This document shows positions 1-10,810 of a stretch of DNA of 64,000 nucleotides, piece after piece (positions within the stretch are counted from its first letter, which is position 1; every line of letters begins with the position of its first letter). The translations under genes and the position numbers were made by a program. Source of the stretch: Fragilaria crotonensis (taxonomy: Eukaryota > Bacillariophyta > Fragilariophyceae > Fragilariales > Fragilariaceae); contig JAKSYS010000202.1 in NCBI GenBank assembly GCA_022925895.1, forward strand, positions 26,116 to 90,115, written 5' to 3'. The notes below the pieces were generated by a model. The model ran no database searches, was not told where the DNA came from, and saw only the letters and a list, made by a program, of their open reading frames with translations.

Positions 1-43
1 TGGCGTCCTCAGATGGATTTGCGAAATTGGGAGGATTGATGTT

Positions 44-739
44 TTGATGCCGGTGTCGTTAATGTCGCGGTACTTGGTATCGGCACGACAAGGACATTTA
101 GAACAAGTCTTCCATATTTTTGCATACTTAAAGCATCATCCGAGATCGACAATGGTGTTCGACGATACGATCCCGACATTCCGAGGTGAGCGATTCGTCA
201 AATGTGACTGGTCCGAGTTCTACCCCGACGCAGCCGAAGCAATACCCGAAAACATGCCGACGCCACGTGGAAAGGATGTCACAATGTCATGTTTCGTGGA
301 TGCTGACCACGCAGGGTGTAGAGAGACAAGGAGGTCACATTCAGGGATCTTAATATTCGTTAATCGAGCGCCGATACTTTGGTTTTCCAAGAGGCAGAAT
401 ACGGTCGAGGCGTCTACGTATGGTTCAGAGTTACTTGCAATGCGACTATCGATTGAGATGATAGAGGGACTACGTTACAAACTGCGGATGATGGGTGTTC
501 CGCTAACCGAGGAATGCTCCGTGTTTTGTGATAATTCGGCAGTTGTGACTAATTCCCGACCTGAATCGACACTCAAGAAGAAGCACGCTGCAATTAACTT
601 TCACCGCGTACGCGAAGCGATTGCTGCCGGGACCATCAGGGTGGCAAAAGAAAACACACAGACGAACTTGGCAGATATCTTGACAAAGTTAATGCCAGGA
701 CCGAAGATGAAGGAGTTGTTGCATAACATACTCTGGTAA
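44..739 (+). CDS. Copia RNase H domain, C-terminal part of pol
   Basis: This is the RNase H end of a Copia polyprotein. RNase H degrades the RNA strand of the RNA:DNA hybrid during reverse transcription in the cytoplasmic particle. Typical Copia landmarks are visible: SFVDADHAG-like catalytic Asp (here CFVDADHAG), the RRSHSG and ILWFSKRQNTVEAS blocks, SELLAMR with the second acidic residue, the FCDNSAV Asp motif, KKKHAAINFH, and the end NLADILTKLMPG. The reading frame is open through the window's left region, so position 44 is not the true start; reverse transcriptase must lie upstream. It ends with TAA about 180 bp before the LTR, as in the other copies. This copy is unbroken where the copy near 32 kb has two one-base deletions. 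Confidence 0.92.
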   Translation: MMPVSLMSRYLVSARQGHLEQVFHIFAYLKHHPRSTMVFDDTIPTFRGERFVKCDWSEFYPDAAEAIPENMPTPRGKDVTMSCFVDADHAGCRETRRSHSGILIFVNRAPILWFSKRQNTVEASTYGSELLAMRLSIEMIEGLRYKLRMMGVPLTEECSVFCDNSAVVTNSRPESTLKKKHAAINFHRVREAIAAGTIRVAKENTQTNLADILTKLMPGPKMKELLHNILW

Positions 740-921
740 TCGACGACCAACACCGGGGACACGAATTGGGTAGTCGCGATATAATGGTAACTGTCCATCG
801 AAAACAGTAGGTGACCGTCGCAGGGTTATATATGTTAACGACGTAGCCGGGGCCTCTGTCGATCGGTTCAGGAAGTGTGATTCGCCTCTGATTCAGGAAC
901 TTAATTCAGAGTCGCGGGGAC

Positions 922-1139
922 TGTTGATATTACAAGCTACCGGTACTGTATCATTCAGGATGCTATGAATCATGTATCAAGTATCAAGTACCATTATACG
1001 GTACTACATCTGCACAGTACGACTCGGGATTGAAGGATGACTCCGAACAAGGTAATGCTCACTTTTCTATGTTTTAGATAATTCATAACTGAATCAAGAC
1101 ATGCTTTCCTGCAAGGATGATCTACTTGTAGGATTAACA
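922..1139 (+). repeat. 3' LTR of Copia A1 (218 bp)
   Basis: The repeat starts TGTTGATATT and ends GGATTAACA. It is the reverse complement of the LTRs at 31284-31501 and 37597-37814 and has the same 218-bp length. The polypurine tract GCGGGGAC abuts its start. The bases after it (CCCT) would be one side of the target duplication; the other side is outside the window. Confidence 0.92.
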
Positions 1140-1735
1140 CCCTGATCAGGAAAATTGCTGCCGACAGCGGCATCAGCTTCCGTGGTACCGCCAAGTGTGG
1201 TAATAGGCACAGACATGGTGTTTTCCGTCAACGGAATGGTCTGTCGATTGTTCACTCTTGCCAAAATAATGGCACGGGAGAGCTCACCTGGCAGAGTGCG
1301 TTGAAATGGTCCATGAGGGCGAGCACGAATTGGGCGTTCACGCCAATTGTTTTCCGCCTTCCCACTCTTTTTTTTCTTCTGCCGTGGTTTGGTGCTTTCG
1401 GATGAAGATGGCAACGTGGTCACAGCATCATCAACAGCACTAGTCGATGAACCAGCGTTCTTCAATCCACCACTCACATTTGCCATCAAGACAGCCTTAG
1501 TAGACACAACCTTCAACTCAATCTTCACTTTAACTTTGAGCTCAACCATCATACCATTGTCCTTCCTCAACGAATCAGACCTTCTTGCCAAAGTTGAGGT
1601 CTTTCCCTTCTTGAATAGCCGAACATGGTAGCAGTTTTGAGAAAACTCCGCCTCGTCTTCCGACGATGAATCCTCAAACCATTCCTTTGTCAACGTCGAA
1701 CATGAAGTCGTTGAGCACAAAGTCTCTGCCATCAT
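1140..1735 (-). pseudogene. Hypothetical protein, 3' end cut off by Copia A1
   Basis: A minus-strand reading frame of about 200 codons runs from an ATG at 1735 into the LTR junction at 1139/1140. The predicted protein is hydrophilic: an acidic DSSSEDEAEF stretch near residue 25, an alternating Lys/Val segment, and a basic KPRQKKKKSG patch that could be a nuclear localisation signal. I recognise no family. The frame stays open for another 45 codons upstream of the ATG, into the tandem repeats. The C-terminus is lost because the Copia element inserted there, and the remainder would lie left of the window. It may be a real host or element gene, or a chance frame. Confidence 0.35.
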
Positions 1736-1832
1736 AGACAACTGGAGCCAATCAAAGTGAATGGGCCTCACAAAATTTGTCGTCAACGGTGGAGCAAGGA
1801 AGCCAACAGCGAGCAACACGCGAACACGACCG

Positions 1833-2415
1833 GTCGTTGTCGTAACCAACAGCCAGCCAGGAACAACCAAATCGACGTCAGCTGAGCTTTATAGATGTAA
1901 ACGCAAAGCTGAACGCGAAATTGGAAGCCAGCAATTGGCGTGGATCCAGACAATGACAGTCTCGCAATATCTGTTATCAGTGGCGGAGCGACGAGAATTC
2001 TGCAACGTGACAGCCACCGAAGGACAAATATGCAACGACCTGTCGTCGTCGTTGTCACCAACAGCCAGCCGTGAACAACCAAATTGACGTCAGCTGAGCT
2101 TTATAGATGTAAACGCAAAGCTGAACGCGAAATTGAAGCCAGCAATCGGCGTGGATCAAGACAATGACAGTCTCGCAATATCTGTTATCAGTGGCGGAGC
2201 GATGAGAAACCTGCAACGTCGTGACAGCCAACAATGAACAAATATGCAACGACCTGTCGCCATCGTTGTCACCAACAGCCAGCCGTGAACAACCAAATCG
2301 ACGTCAGCTGAGCTTTATAGATGTAAACGCAAAGCTGAACGCAAAATGGAAGCCAGTGACCGGTGTGGATCAAGACAACGACAGTGTTGCAAAATCTGTT
2401 GCTCGTTGATGGTGG
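1833..2415. repeat. Tandem repeat, about 215-bp unit, 2.7 copies
   Basis: Three successive copies begin near 1833, 2048 and 2262, each with GTTGTC-like sequence followed by ACCAACAGCCAGCC, then GACGTCAGCTGAGC, a Lys-codon-rich stretch and a CAATGACAGT block. The third is incomplete and ends about 2415. Spacing is 215 and 214 bp. Frames through the repeat look like repeat translation, so I do not annotate genes in it. Confidence 0.9.
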
Positions 2416-2960
2416 AGCTTCCAAAACATCAATGCGATACGAAAGGCAATGAGTGTGACAAGGTTGTCGGGGTCAGGAGGCCTAACAGTGAGTGTGTTGT
2501 AGCTGAGAAAATTTGACAAAAGAGACAACCGAATCGCCCAATACATTCGTTGTAGAAAACATACCAAAAACTTGTGCATCACGTTGCGAGCAGGAATGCA
2601 TACAAAGCTTCACTATGCTAAGCATAATTGCAAATTGAACATATAAGTACACTAATATTTACTGATATGATTCACATGTAGAATGTGACAGTACTTTCGG
2701 TGCTTGTTTTTTATTGAGAAAAATTTGTCCATCCTGCGAAGTATTCAGTACTACTAGGATGTCGTCTTGTACCATTGAATCGCCAGTATAGACACTATGA
2801 ATGTTCATAGCGATACTGCGAGCGGTAAATTGACTCGCTACTTCGCGTAAACGGCTACTTTGTCTAAGAAAGTACATGTCGGTGAGTGTATGCTACATTA
2901 ACACCTGTTTAATATACCAAGAATTACATACAATGTATAATGAACATTATTAATTCCAAA
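2416..2960. other. Non-coding stretch, no gene seen
   Basis: Only short frames without recognisable protein features occur on either strand here. The base composition becomes AT-rich toward 2900. Confidence 0.5.
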
Positions 2961-3153
2961 CAACCACATTTTTATTAAATGCATATGATTATATATGCGC
3001 ATATCAATTCATTTAGCGAGAAATGTATGTTATATATATGAATATAAGCATAACATGCAACCACATTTTAATTCAACGCATATGATTATGTATGCGCATA
3101 TCGATTCATTTAGCAAGAAATGTATGTTATACATACGGATATATGTATAATAT
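2961..3153. repeat. AT-rich tandem duplication, 97-bp unit, 2 copies
   Basis: Two head-to-tail copies start with CAACCACATTTT at 2961 and 3058. Each contains GCATATGATTAT, TATGCGCATAT and AAATGTATGTTATA. The second has a few substitutions. The unit is rich in small palindromes such as GCATATGC-like and TGCGCA motifs. Flanking sequence to 3450 shows no gene. Confidence 0.85.
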
Positions 3154-3452
3154 GCATATTCAAATGACAAAAAACGAAAATTCAAAACATCTACATATTC
3201 ATGCATATTTAAACTGATCATTTGAAGAAGTATATTGAATGTGAATACTAATGTAACGCCTGTAAATCATCTTCCCCAAGGATATGCAGATTTTTGAAAC
3301 GCATGTGAATAACTTTGTCAAGACTTCGAAATATTGAACAAGTCTTGTGCTCGCACGAAAACAAAACAGAACACATGTCAGCCGAGTGATCTTGCCATTT
3401 GCTGGCTTTTGTTCTCGTTTAAAGAACACACCCAAAGATCAGGGTAGTCTCT

Positions 3453-5051
3453 ATGGCAGGAGGTCGTGGTCGAGCAGGACGACGACAACGTGGTGGAGGT
3501 GCTGGGAGAAGTGGTCGAGGAGCTAGAGGTGGTCCTCCCTCCGTCCTCCGCCTCCTCCTCCGCCTCCTCCACCTCCTCCACCTGCTCCACCGGATCATGC
3601 GGCTGCTGCGGGCAACAGTGTTGAAGATTCTCCAGCTACACGAACACGACGACAACTGATGCTTGCGCTTCAAGCAGGTTCTAATTCTGCTGATTGTCAT
3701 GATGGTGGTCGTGAGGGTCGCGGTCGTGCTGCTGATGTCACAGAAGATTCTTCAACTAGAAGAAGGACGCGTCAACGACTTGCTGCAGCTTCTCATGTAA
3801 GTGCTCCCACTAATGCTCATATGATGCGAAGATTGTTTGCCGACACAGACGGAAGTGAGGAGGAGGATGATGATGGAGAAGACGACCCTGCTTATGATGA
3901 ACCTGCTGTTGCAGCTCCCATTCATGCTCCAGCAACAGACGGGCGACAAGTTGGTCACGAAGGGGTCATGCAATATGGGAACAGACTGACAAACGTGGGA
4001 AAAGATTGGTTGCTTGAGAAGTGTGTGAAAGAGGATGTGTTTCCCAAGCAGAAGTTTGCAAATTTGAATGGTGATCTTGACTTCAGCAACAACCGTAATT
4101 CCATCTGCAGATTCATGGCGGAAAAAATGAAAGTTCAGGAAGCGGATGTGGAAGGTTGGTGGGAGAGTTCAAAGAAAGCTGTCCATAAGAAACTGAAAAA
4201 CCATAGGAACAATGTGATCAAAACAATAAAAACAAAATTCAACGGTGAGATGGTGGCGACTGATTTCTGTGACATCATGCTGGCAATGCACTATTTCTTC
4301 TAACACCCTACTCTTCTCTGGCTGATATTACCACAGATAATATACTAGCTGTAACAAACCGGGAATTCCGCTTGCGGAGCATCATGGGAATGAGAAGTCT
4401 CCCATCAAGGCCAGCATATGTAGAGTTGTTGGATTGTCTTGCGAGGGCAGTGGTTGGACGTAAAGTGTACGTTGATAACAGGATGACTAAACCATTGAGT
4501 GAATGGTTTACACTGACAGACGAGGCATTTCTACTGTTGTGCCTAGAGTCGTATGTACCGAAGTGGAATCGAATGGGCTCAAAGTTCTCGTGCTTCGATA
4601 GCAGCAGCAGCAGCAGAACGGCAACAAGAAGGAGAGCAAAAGAAGGCGACGGTGAAGACGCATTGTACACAGGAGAAGCCGAGGAACAAAGCGCAGCTGG
4701 TCAAAGGATGGATTAGAGCGATTCAATGGGCTTATGGTTGATGTTTATCGGGACCGACAGGCAAATGGGGCCAACTTTGACAACATTTTCAGAGAGGAGA
4801 TGATCAAAAGGTATGGCAAACAAAATGACAGCGCAAATCCAGCACGAGGGGGAGAAGATGATCAAGCAAATCCTGAAAATCGTGTTGTTGTAGTCTACAG
4901 TGACTTCAACATGGAACAGCTTATGGCTCATGCCACAGCTGCCAGTGCTGTTGGCGCCGGTAGAGAAGCAACAAGAGGAGGGCAGCAAGAACAAGGTAAT
5001 GATGATGATGATGATAGTCATACAGAAGAAGTGAGCAGAGTAATGGTATGA
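3453..5051 (+). pseudogene. Low-complexity hypothetical protein, frame broken in three places
   Basis: The frame starts at ATG 3453 with a Gly/Arg-rich (RGG-like) N-terminus, then a proline run, an Arg/Ser segment, an acidic stretch (about 3850-3900), a conserved-looking block around GKDWLLEKC and VEGWWESSKKAVHKKLKNHR, and an acidic tail. The coding signal moves between frames near 3545 (inside the proline run), near 4290 and near 4700. In each case the open frame continues with plausible protein, including TTDNILAVTNREFRLRS and WSKDGLERFNGLMVDVY. I know similar-looking multicopy hypothetical proteins from diatoms but cannot name a family. It may be a decayed gene, or an intact gene with one-base assembly errors. 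No nuclease or transposase catalytic motif is evident. Confidence 0.5.
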
Positions 5052-5316
5052 AAATCAACCGTACAATAAATATACCAAACCGTTTCTACACACACCCCCC
5101 CCTAAAAACTCGCGGAATAAATTTCGCGGAATAAATTGAAAATATTAGCTGCGACCAATTTGTCCAAAGTATTTGTACATAAATATCCACAACATTTCTA
5201 TATAAAGATGTCAATTTTGTAAATTAATACTTATAACTTTCTAAGTAAAGAGAACAGAATCTGTCTCAAAAAACCAAAGAAATAATTAGAATGAAATATA
5301 AATAAATATTTAGAAA
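5052..5316. other. AT-rich intergenic stretch
   Basis: It contains a short C-run near 5094-5102 and the small repeat CGCGGAATAAATT twice near 5113-5138. No coding signal is seen. It separates the 3' ends of the convergent pseudogenes on either side. Confidence 0.6.
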
Positions 5317-7730
5317 TCACAGAAATGGGCTTCCTGATGCTATGAAGTGTGTGTACAGGCCGATCATATTATTCGGAACAGCCGGATCTGCATCTTCTGC
5401 ATCGTACGATTCCAAAACCGCATACATTCCAGGTTTGAGATTCTTTTGTAGTTTCGTGCAAATACGAGTATTATCTGGGAGATGACGAAGGTCCACAAAG
5501 GTGTGAACGAGTCCTGGCAAGGGGAAATCAAGATTCCAATTGATCATCGCATGATCGCACCAACGTTTCCCATGATAGTTTGGATGGTCTCTGTACCGAT
5601 CTCATTCCTCGGAGATAAACTCCGTGAAGCATTGCACAGACTTTGCCAAACCCCTGGGAACATCTGGGCAACAATATTTCATAATAAATTTGGAGATACT
5701 TGATGGAAGCCTGTTTTTAGGCAAATCATCTGTCGCGCGGGGAGAGTTCCACGCAAACATGATGTCATCACCAGCTGAGGAAGGTTTCTGTGATAGAACA
5801 AACCGACGACCAGCAGCGCCAGAGGAAGTTAAAGGGATTGGAGGCTTCTTGGCCTCAAACTCGTCCCATCATTATTGGCAACCAAGATTGCCAATCCTCA
5901 TGGTACCGGTGTGCTGCTTGTCTTGTAAAGGATGCAACACGCTTCTGAGTATTGCAAGATGTATTCTTTGCAAGTGGAATGTGTGCAGATTCTGCATATG
6001 ATGAGTTTACCACATTGGGGACACCATGATCAAGTATATCCTTGCTGATGTGAAGCGCAAGGTGCATCTTGATTGTATTGTTCCTCATTCCCGACAACCG
6101 TGGTCAAATATTGGCAACATTGCGGATTAGCCATCGAACACCAGTGGCCAACCTTATCACATGACTACGCCTTATTGTCGGTTGCTTCATCCATTGATGC
6201 CATTGCAGCAGACAAGAAATGATGTGAATCCAATCTGCGGTGTGCTTGGGACACCCTAGTTCAGGCAGTGGGGGTGGTACATACTTCACTTCCTCCTGCT
6301 TCGCATCGTGCATCGCAGCATCATTCCCTGCTTCCACAGTTGCCGACGGCCGTTTCTGTTGTCACTTTCTTTCTGCAGGCTTTCCGTTCTCGTTCTTCTT
6401 CCATCCCTTTCCATTCGCAGCCTTGTTCTTTGACTCTTTAGGAGGGGGAAAGATTTGTCGGAAACTACTAGTGTGCAATGCGAAGAGTTTGACTAGGAGA
6501 CATCCTGGTATCTCATGACCCATCAGATTAGATCCCGTGGAAAACCCTTCGGAAAATTTGTACGTGGTAGGTCGCGGTCACTTTTCCGTACCATGGCACT
6601 TCCAATGTCTGCACAAAGAGTCATAATGTTCCACCGCAGCCGATTTCTTCCTTTCTTCGCGCCAGCTTGGTGTGCAAAGGATTCAAGGCAGTACTTGAAC
6701 CACCCAAGTGTGATCAAGTGGAGGATTTCACCAGGACAAGCTCCAAAAATGCCTCTCGCGTTGTGCTGGCCAAACCGAACTTTGTTAAAGACGTTAACGA
6801 CATAATTTTGTGATAGTGCGCGTAAGGATTCAACATCATTACATGGTCTGAGGGAGCACAGTACTGTGCCTCCAGCATCACGCGCAGACACTACTCGAGC
6901 GCTACAGTATCCGGATAGGGAATCAGCACCGTCACACTGTCCCCACCTACGGTACACTGCAAGTCCTCAACACCATACGAGCACACGAGATATTCGGAGA
7001 CGGAGACTATAATGCGGGGCAGTTCGTGTGTGCAGCTGGTTCAAGTTCCACAAGCGAACTCAAGCGTGAACTCGCTAATTGCAACTGGAGTGGAAAAACT
7101 AGGCTCACATCTATCCATCACTGGATTGATTGTGCCCTTCGCCCCAGCGACCAAGTTACTCTAGTTTAAGTCTTAAATTTCCCCAAGCCCACCCCTGGAT
7201 CCACCAAACTCCGGGGAGTTGGAGCTGAATTTACCGCCAGGGAGAAATCCCTGGCCAAGCCAAATACCAGACTCACCGACGGTAGAGTCGCCCTCAATCC
7301 TCCCCCCAATATGGTCAGAAGATTAAGTAAAGTTAAAGGGGTGGGCATCGGGCAAGTTCCAAACGAGAACGAACGCGACAACAGACTGGTTTCGAAGCGG
7401 CGCAGCAACACACTTCGCCCTCTCTCACCAAACCTCCAACATGACTTGGCTTCCTGTGGCGGTACACAGATTTTGAGTAGCCAGTCATCTCTGTGGGACA
7501 TTCGCATGCACGGCATAGTTGTTTGATTTTTGCAAATCGTGCGGTGTAGTGCCCGCAAAGACGATCGTGACCCTTCGTGTCACCAATTATGAAAGGGACA
7601 AAGGGGTGAAATACGACGTCGTGGACAGTCTTCTTGTATTGAAGCTTCCACTTGAAGCCTTTGTCCTGCAAACTTAAAAAACCTGATGCCGAAAGAATAA
7701 ATGCAATCTGCATGTGATACTCATTCAACA
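5317..7730 (-). pseudogene. DDE transposase pseudogene, C-terminal part (Plavaka-like?)
   Basis: Read on the minus strand from 7730, decayed coding pieces give GFKWKLQYKKTVHDVVF and GDTKGHDRLCGHYTARF with a Cys pair (about 7735-7420). After an interruption the coding resumes from 6957: VVNVFNKVRFGQHNARGIFG, then CPGEILHLITLGWFKYCLE, LCADIGSAMVRKSDRDLPR, and later ESAHIPLAKNTSCNTQKR (about 6000-5900). This order and these blocks recall the Plavaka/KDZ-type DDE transposases abundant in diatoms and fungi, which cut and paste DNA in the nucleus. Frames change several times. The gene is split by a DIRS end remnant (7014-7417) and cut at its 5' side by Copia C2 at 7731. Family assignment is from memory and moderate. 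Confidence 0.5.
7014..7417 (+). mobile_element. Remnant of a DIRS element right end (A-B terminal repeats)
   Basis: This segment matches the 3' half of the A repeat followed directly by the B repeat of the DIRS element at 22286-56994 (compare A2 right part plus B2, 56672-56994). It contains GACTAGTTTAAGTC-like sequence, then CCCACCCCTGGATCC, and ends CAACACACTTCG exactly as B1 and B2 do. It is more diverged than the nested copy, with substitutions and small indels, so it derives from an older insertion. It lies inside the transposase pseudogene. Confidence 0.8.
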
Positions 7731-9650
7731 TCGCCATCTTGACCAACCGATCCATCCTTCTGTGGAACAGTTGCGTACAGTCTCCGCCATCTTGTCCTCC
7801 TCCCCGCAATCGAATCTGCCTGACGACGGTATTGCATTCAGCAACGACAACAGCAACTTTGATGATGACCATGCTCAGTTGCTTCTTTGCTCTCTGAATA
7901 CGACAACGCATGGGACAACTGAAGAACAAGGCTCGGAAGTTTCACTCGACGTAAGCTCCCGACGCCTCCTGAACTGGAAGGAATGGCAAGACGCCAAATT
8001 CAAGCAGCTTGATTTGATGGCCAAACAAGACATGTATGGCATCCCTGTTCCTGCTCCCAGAGATGCCATTGTGCTACGGCATCATTGGAACTATGCCATC
8101 AAAGGTGACGGCACTCAGAAGGCAAGAAATTGCTGCAACGGTTCCCTCGCAGCTCCGCAGCTCAAGTTGGCTAACACCTATTCTAGCTGCATTAAACAAC
8201 CTTGTATGTGCCTTTTCTTTGCTCTGTGTGCTCGCGAGGGTTATATCAGCCTGAAAGTGGACGCAATGAACGTGTATGCTAACTCGCCGCCACTGAATCA
8301 GCCCACGTTCGTGGTCATCGATGATCAGTACACCGACTGGCTGGTATCTCGCTCATCATGGTGCTGTCGTCTCGTGAAATGGTGCTCCCTGTTCAGAACG
8401 CTTCCAAGGACATCCAGAATCCGGTGCTCTCTGGGAAAAGTTTGTCAACCCGTGATCGCTCAACGTGGTTTCACTTCGACCACCCACAAGTGCAGCCTCT
8501 ATCAAGGGACTTACAAGGGACACCGAATGCTTATCTGTCATCAAGTTGATGACTTGGCCATCGGATGTGCAAACATTGATGCCATTAAGGACCTTGCTTG
8601 TATCATTTGCACCAAAGATGGCATCGATCTCCGCGACAAACCTATACTGGACTCTTTCAATGGCGTCGACGTTGACCAACGCGACCGATATATCAAGATC
8701 ACGTGTGAAACATACATTGATAAACTGTTGGCGCACTATGGTTGGTCGTCATCTGGATCACGGGAGACCGACAAAAAGCCTACTGAACCACTTGCCGCAT
8801 CAACAACACAACAAATGTTTGATGACTATGCTACTGCACCCCGTGACAGAACTGCAGAGTATTGTGATCTTGAAATGGCTGCTGGGTTTTCGTATCAAAG
8901 TGTCTTGGGTGCATTAATCTATGCCTATGCGGTTGCTCGGCCGGACATCGGATACGCGGTTACGACACTTGCACGTATCTCCGATCACCGGCAAAGGTGC
9001 ACTACAACGCCTTGCGCCGTGTCGCACGTACCTACGTATGACAAAAATTGGGGTTTGCTCTATTGGAGGAACGCGCTTCTCGTCACTTCCGCACGCCTGG
9101 CAACTTCAAGACTCTCACCCGGATCCGTCCCTCCTGATTACCCGCAAGTGCAATCCTCTACCGAACTTGCTGGTTACCTTGACGCAGCCCATGCAACAGA
9201 CCTTTGTCACGCGTCGTTCGATCACTGGGCCTGTTCATGTTCTGCGGTAGCCCTTTGGCTTACAAGTCGAAGATCCAATGGACCGTTTCCACCAGCTCCA
9301 CTGAAGCAGCGTTCCTGCCGCTGTCCATGCTGCCAAGATTGCTAAGTACCTTGATCGATCCTTTCGGAGCTCAGGTTCGCGCAACTTGGCCCAACCACGT
9401 CGTTCAAAGACAACAAGGCCACCATCTTGATGATTAATGCAAGTCGTCCCACGCCGCGTGCTCGTCATATTGACATCCAGCATTTTTCCCTCCAATAATG
9501 GAAGGAAGCAAAGGAGATTGTTCTTTCTCACATTCCTGGTGTTGTCAACTCTGCGGATTCCCTGACAAAATTGCTTGGTTCCACGCTCCGCCATCATCAC
9601 GTTTGCCGCCTTATGGGTCACTATGGTGCTCTGTGGATGCCCCCGGCCCC
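7731..9650 (+). pseudogene. Copia C2 reverse transcriptase/RNase H, decayed
   Basis: Long open stretches encode a Copia reverse transcriptase: WNYAIKGDGTQKARN, SLKVDAMNVYANSPP (catalytic Asp region), HQVDDLAIG (the YVDD equivalent, as in family C), and SFNGVDVDQRDRYI. Frames are lost between about 8340 and 8480 and again from about 8980. RNase H is present only as fragments: AGYLDAAHATDL near 9180, then frame-shifted pieces to about 9650. Compared with family C at 42113-43891 the same motifs occur in the same order, so the copy was functional in the past but can no longer make an active enzyme. Confidence 0.85.
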
Positions 9651-9719
9651 CTAAAGTTCTTCTCCTTCAAGATACACTTCTGTTGCTCATTGCATGCCTT
9701 GGCTTACAATGGGGGAGTG

Positions 9720-10633
9720 TGTCAGTGCATATTTCATTCTTGCTACTGTGCAACTCGTCTAATTGCGCACAGTCTACTGTCTACAGTTGTTGACATGCAT
9801 GAGCAATGCACAACTCCGACTAGTTTAGCTTAAGGCCGATGTACTCCATTGGCTCACAACTTCTAACTTAGCCTAAAACTACTATCTGTCTCTGTCCCAT
9901 AAAAAACCTCCCAGAACTTTTAACGAGAACACGTTTTCACTGTTACAATCAGTCATTCCGGTGTAGAAAATGATATCAATCCTACGTGCTGACCATGCTG
10001 GCGCGTTGCGGATAAAAAAATTGCGCTTGGCGGTTATTTCCGTTTCGCCAAAACCTAAGTACTTTTGATTTGCAATACGTTCTTTGCATTGTGTCTTCAC
10101 AACTTGTCTTGATGTTGCACTTCCCTTGTCAACACAAGACAAAGAGATGATTCGTGAAGTTCGGGTACTCAAATGTCCATCTTTAAGGTTATTTCACCCA
10201 AAAACTTGAATGGGCTGATTTTTCTGACTTTGAAATTGAAAATGAACATTCAAATCATAAAGCCGATATATAAACCTATACATGAATCGCTAGCTTTCAT
10301 TTACGTTTATTTGAATGACCTGACGTTTTGGGAGAATGCCAGAATTTTTCTAAGTAGTGATATCTCTGGTGTGTTTTTATGGGACAGAGGAGTACACTCA
10401 TCCGCATTCTTGCCGGTCTACAATTGTGGGTGAAGAGGTACAGTTATTGCTTGTCCACGCCAACTCACGACATCACCATCACCAACATCGACGCCTTCGC
10501 GCCGCGCTCTTGACACCGCGGCGCTCTTGTTCATTGTGCTGTCGTTCCTCTTCTGTTTCCGTCGATTCTGCACTCACCCGACTCCCAAGCGAGTCAAGGT
10601 TTGTGGAACCGCCGTACTAGAGAGGGTCTCACA
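9720..10633 (+). repeat. 3' LTR of Copia C2, interrupted
   Basis: It begins TGTCAGTGCATATTTC and ends GAGAGGGTCTCACA like the 412-bp LTRs of family C (30601-31012, 43956-44367), with scattered differences. The middle, 9890-10389, is an inserted inverted-repeat element. Without that insert the LTR is about 414 bp. Confidence 0.88.
9890..10389. mobile_element. 500-bp non-autonomous terminal-inverted-repeat element (MITE-like)
   Basis: The segment starts CTCTGTCCCATAAAAA and ends with the exact reverse complement (16 bp). It interrupts an LTR whose uninterrupted form is present elsewhere in the window. The interior is AT-rich and has no convincing ORF. I could not settle a target-site duplication because the LTR around the insertion point has diverged from the intact copies. 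It could be a miniature derivative of a DNA transposon; the autonomous partner is not in the window. Confidence 0.65.
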
Positions 10634-10810
10634 GAGCCAGAGGCCAGAGTAGTGGTTTGCCTGGTTATGGTGACGCGCCCGATTGTGATTGTTCGGGCGC
10701 TGGGGTATCATCTGTCATCTGCCTCCGACTGTCCGTCTCCCCTCCACTGACGGCGTTCGTGCGTATGCATTTGTGCGTATGCGTGGGGTTTCGATTAGAA
10801 TGCAAGGAAA
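10634..10810. other. Intergenic DNA between Copia C2 and the glycosyltransferase-like gene
   Basis: No coding signal or repeat was recognised. It leads into the presumed regulatory region of the downstream gene. Confidence 0.5.

Larger units (their letters stand above)
1..1139 (+). mobile_element. 3' end of Copia element, family A (copy A1)
   Basis: This is the downstream end of a Ty1/Copia LTR retrotransposon whose 5' part lies before the window. It holds the end of the reverse transcriptase/RNase H, a polypurine tract reading GTCGCGGGGAC just before the LTR, and the 218-bp 3' LTR. Its sequence is nearly the same as the reverse complement of the 3' end of the full-length copy at 31284-37814. 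I saw only three one-base indels between them and no substitution where I compared. The element ends inside a minus-strand ORF, so it truncates that ORF. Confidence 0.93.
7731..10633 (+). mobile_element. 5'-truncated Copia element, family C (copy C2)
   Basis: Homology to the full-length family C copy (30601-44367) begins abruptly at about 7731, in the linker before reverse transcriptase, and continues through RNase H, the purine tract AATGGGGGAGTG and the 3' LTR. gag, protease, integrase and the 5' LTR are missing. The coding region has many substitutions and frameshifts, so this copy is older than the nested one. Its LTR is split by a 500-bp inverted-repeat element. Confidence 0.88.

Noticed and set aside
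1347-1631. Plus-strand frame with a Phe-rich start
   Set aside because: It is antisense to the Lys-rich minus-strand frame; the Phe run is simply the complement of Lys codons.
1833-2415. CRISPR-like array
   Set aside because: The 215-bp units are contiguous without unique spacers; an ordinary tandem repeat.
3453-3659. Separate small Gly/Arg protein ending in a Leu-rich tail
   Set aside because: The Leu-rich tail is the proline run read in the wrong frame; the N-terminus belongs with the following coding region.
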